From the NCBI GenBank assembly GCA_003564055.1, contig PWSG01000049.1, forward strand, positions 1-7,309: a stretch of 7,309 bases of DNA, given 5' to 3'. The notes under the pieces were generated by a model, which did no database searches, was not told where the DNA came from, and was given only the letters and a program-made list of their open reading frames with translations. The stretch's first letter is position 1. Every line of letters starts with the position of its first letter. This DNA is from Syntrophomonadaceae bacterium. Its GTDB lineage: Bacteria > Bacillota > Dethiobacteria > DTU022. The translations under genes were made by a program, and so were the position numbers. Below are positions 6,388 to 7,309 of this stretch, one piece after another.

Positions 6388-6571
6388 TGTTTCTTTTTGT
6401 GCGCCATTACATCCAAAATTGTTTAAAAGCCCATAAAGATCAAATCGCCCTAATCCCCTGTTATTTCTATCAAACTTCCATTAATCCTCCATGCTGTATA
6501 TTTAGATAAATTATACGAACTGACTCTAACTCCCCTCAGCAAAAAAGCAAGCAGAACTTATTAGCTTAATA

Positions 6572-6577
6572 TATAAT
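6572..6577 (+). promoter_or_regulatory. Possible -10 box for the repair gene
   Basis: TATAAT at 6572-6577 is a perfect -10 box. However, no -35 box lies 16-18 bases upstream, and transcription would begin at about 6584, inside the ribosome binding site. Either it is not used, or the true promoter is further upstream. Confidence 0.2.
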
Positions 6578-6597
6578 TTGGTGAGGAGGATAACAAT

Positions 6598-7309
6598 ATG
6601 GCAAAAAAGTTCAAAGACTACTACGATCTTAATTGCGCCGCTCTTTTAGCAGATAAAATAAATGCTGTATGGCCGGAATTTAACAAAAAAGGCTTTGTGG
6701 CAAGGTTTAAAGATGAGCTAGCAGGCAAAGAGTTTATGCAGCGGCAGGATGCTTTTGTTGATGCCTTTGAAGTTTACATGCCCGGTGATTATGAGAAAGC
6801 TGTTACTATCTTCCATCAAATACTCGGCCCCGAACTGGAAACCACCACGGGCATGTTCGCCACCGGCTGGTGGCTGTGGCCTGTTGGCCGCTATATTGAG
6901 CGCCACGGCATTAAAGATTTCCAGGTATCAGTTAATTTCATCTACGAACTTACCAAAAGGTTTACCGGTGAGTTCGCGATCAGGCCAATAATTGAGAAAT
7001 GGTCCGAGGAAACTTTTACAGTTATAAAAGAATGGAGCAAGGACAGCAATGTTCATGTAAGGCGTTTGGCCAGCGAAGGTTTAAGAATCAGGCTGCCCTG
7101 GGCTAAAAAGAGCCTTGTTGCCCTGGAGTATTTTGATGACTACAAAGATGTCTTGTCAAACCTGAGAAGCGATCCGGAAAAGTTTGTGCAAAAAAGCGTT
7201 GGCAATAACTTAAATGACCTGGTGAAAGAATTTCCGGATAAGGCAAAAGAGATCATTACTGCCTGGCAGGAAGATAACCCAACTAAAGAAACACTCTGGA
7301 TCATCAAGC
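6598..7309 (+). CDS. DNA alkylation repair protein, AlkC-like (COG4335 type), 5' part
   Basis: The frame is open from ATG 6598 to the window edge, giving 237 residues without a stop. AGGAGG at 6584-6589, eight bases upstream, supports the start. The motif HVRRLASEGLRIRLPWA (153-169), followed by a repeat with SDPEKFVQKSVGNNLNDLVK (191-210), is characteristic of AlkC-type members of the AlkC/AlkD family. These proteins are built of HEAT-like helical repeats that hold damaged DNA and remove alkylated bases such as 3-methyladenine or 7-methylguanine. The N-terminal part (1-150) is helical and includes GWWLWPVGRYIERHG (90-104). The C-terminus is missing. Activity is inferred from the family; some relatives are uncharacterised. 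It is separated from the importer operon by 356 bases and has no evident functional link to it. Confidence 0.85.
   Translation, partial: MAKKFKDYYDLNCAALLADKINAVWPEFNKKGFVARFKDELAGKEFMQRQDAFVDAFEVYMPGDYEKAVTIFHQILGPELETTTGMFATGWWLWPVGRYIERHGIKDFQVSVNFIYELTKRFTGEFAIRPIIEKWSEETFTVIKEWSKDSNVHVRRLASEGLRIRLPWAKKSLVALEYFDDYKDVLSNLRSDPEKFVQKSVGNNLNDLVKEFPDKAKEIITAWQEDNPTKETLWIIK

Larger units (their letters stand above)
6242..6597. other. AT-rich spacer between the importer operon and the repair gene
   Basis: These 356 bases hold no convincing gene. I see a doubtful 24-codon frame at 6244-6318, an A6-TA-T6 palindrome at 6317-6330 and two abutting palindromes at 6359-6387. There is a poorly supported -10 box near 6572 and a ribosome binding site at 6584-6589. 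No GC-rich hairpin followed by a T-run was found, so where the operon transcript ends is unclear. On the minus strand, fragments such as AWRINGSLIEITGD (about 6495-6453) and MAHKKKHKKILFTAQGS (about 6407-6354) are short and broken by stops; I could not decide whether they are relics. Confidence 0.6.

Noticed and set aside
6859..6874. GCCACC-GGCT-GGTGGC inverted repeat inside the repair gene
   Set aside because: A six-bp stem over the codons of ATGWW is readily explained by coding sequence and chance.
1..7309. CRISPR arrays, tRNA or rRNA genes, transposase genes, insertion-sequence ends
   Set aside because: Reading both strands showed no regularly spaced repeats, no cloverleaf-like segment and no recognisable transposase or integrase.

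Overview
The window looks like a chromosomal segment from a Gram-positive anaerobe, probably a Clostridia-class Firmicute. The evidence is strong AAGGAGG/AGGAGG-type ribosome binding sites, a consensus sigma-A promoter, a lipoprotein signal on the solute-binding protein, and moderate base composition with AT-rich intergenic spacers. The taxonomic call is inference; there is no rRNA or other marker here.

Layout. Bases 1-600 hold the end of an AbrB/MazE-type antitoxin and a complete PIN-domain toxin, a VapBC-type pair. Bases 601-1047 have no intact gene. The minus strand at about 597-917 reads like a decayed protein-coding gene split among two frames. It is followed by a clean promoter (TTGACA-17-TAATAT, 972-1000) with several short repeats around it.

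Bases 1048-6241 are one five-gene operon for an ABC importer of the nickel/peptide/opine type. It encodes a lipoprotein substrate-binding protein, two permeases and two ATPases. After a 35-base gap the genes overlap or nearly touch, so they are likely co-transcribed and translationally coupled. The binding protein captures the ligand outside the membrane, the permeases form the channel, and the two different ATPases power it. The substrate cannot be read from sequence. A His-Gly-His near the binding protein's C-terminus and the five-gene order make a metal or metal-chelate cargo plausible, but a peptide importer is not excluded.

Bases 6242-6597 are a mostly empty, AT-rich spacer with two abutting palindromes and a doubtful 24-codon reading frame. 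From 6598 to the end runs the 5' part of an AlkC-like (COG4335-type) DNA alkylation repair gene with its own strong ribosome binding site.

Most of the window is ordinary. I see no convincing undescribed system. The items most worth a second look are the decayed minus-strand gene, the repeat-rich importer promoter, an 11-bp perfect hairpin inside the first permease gene, and unusual features of the two ATPases.
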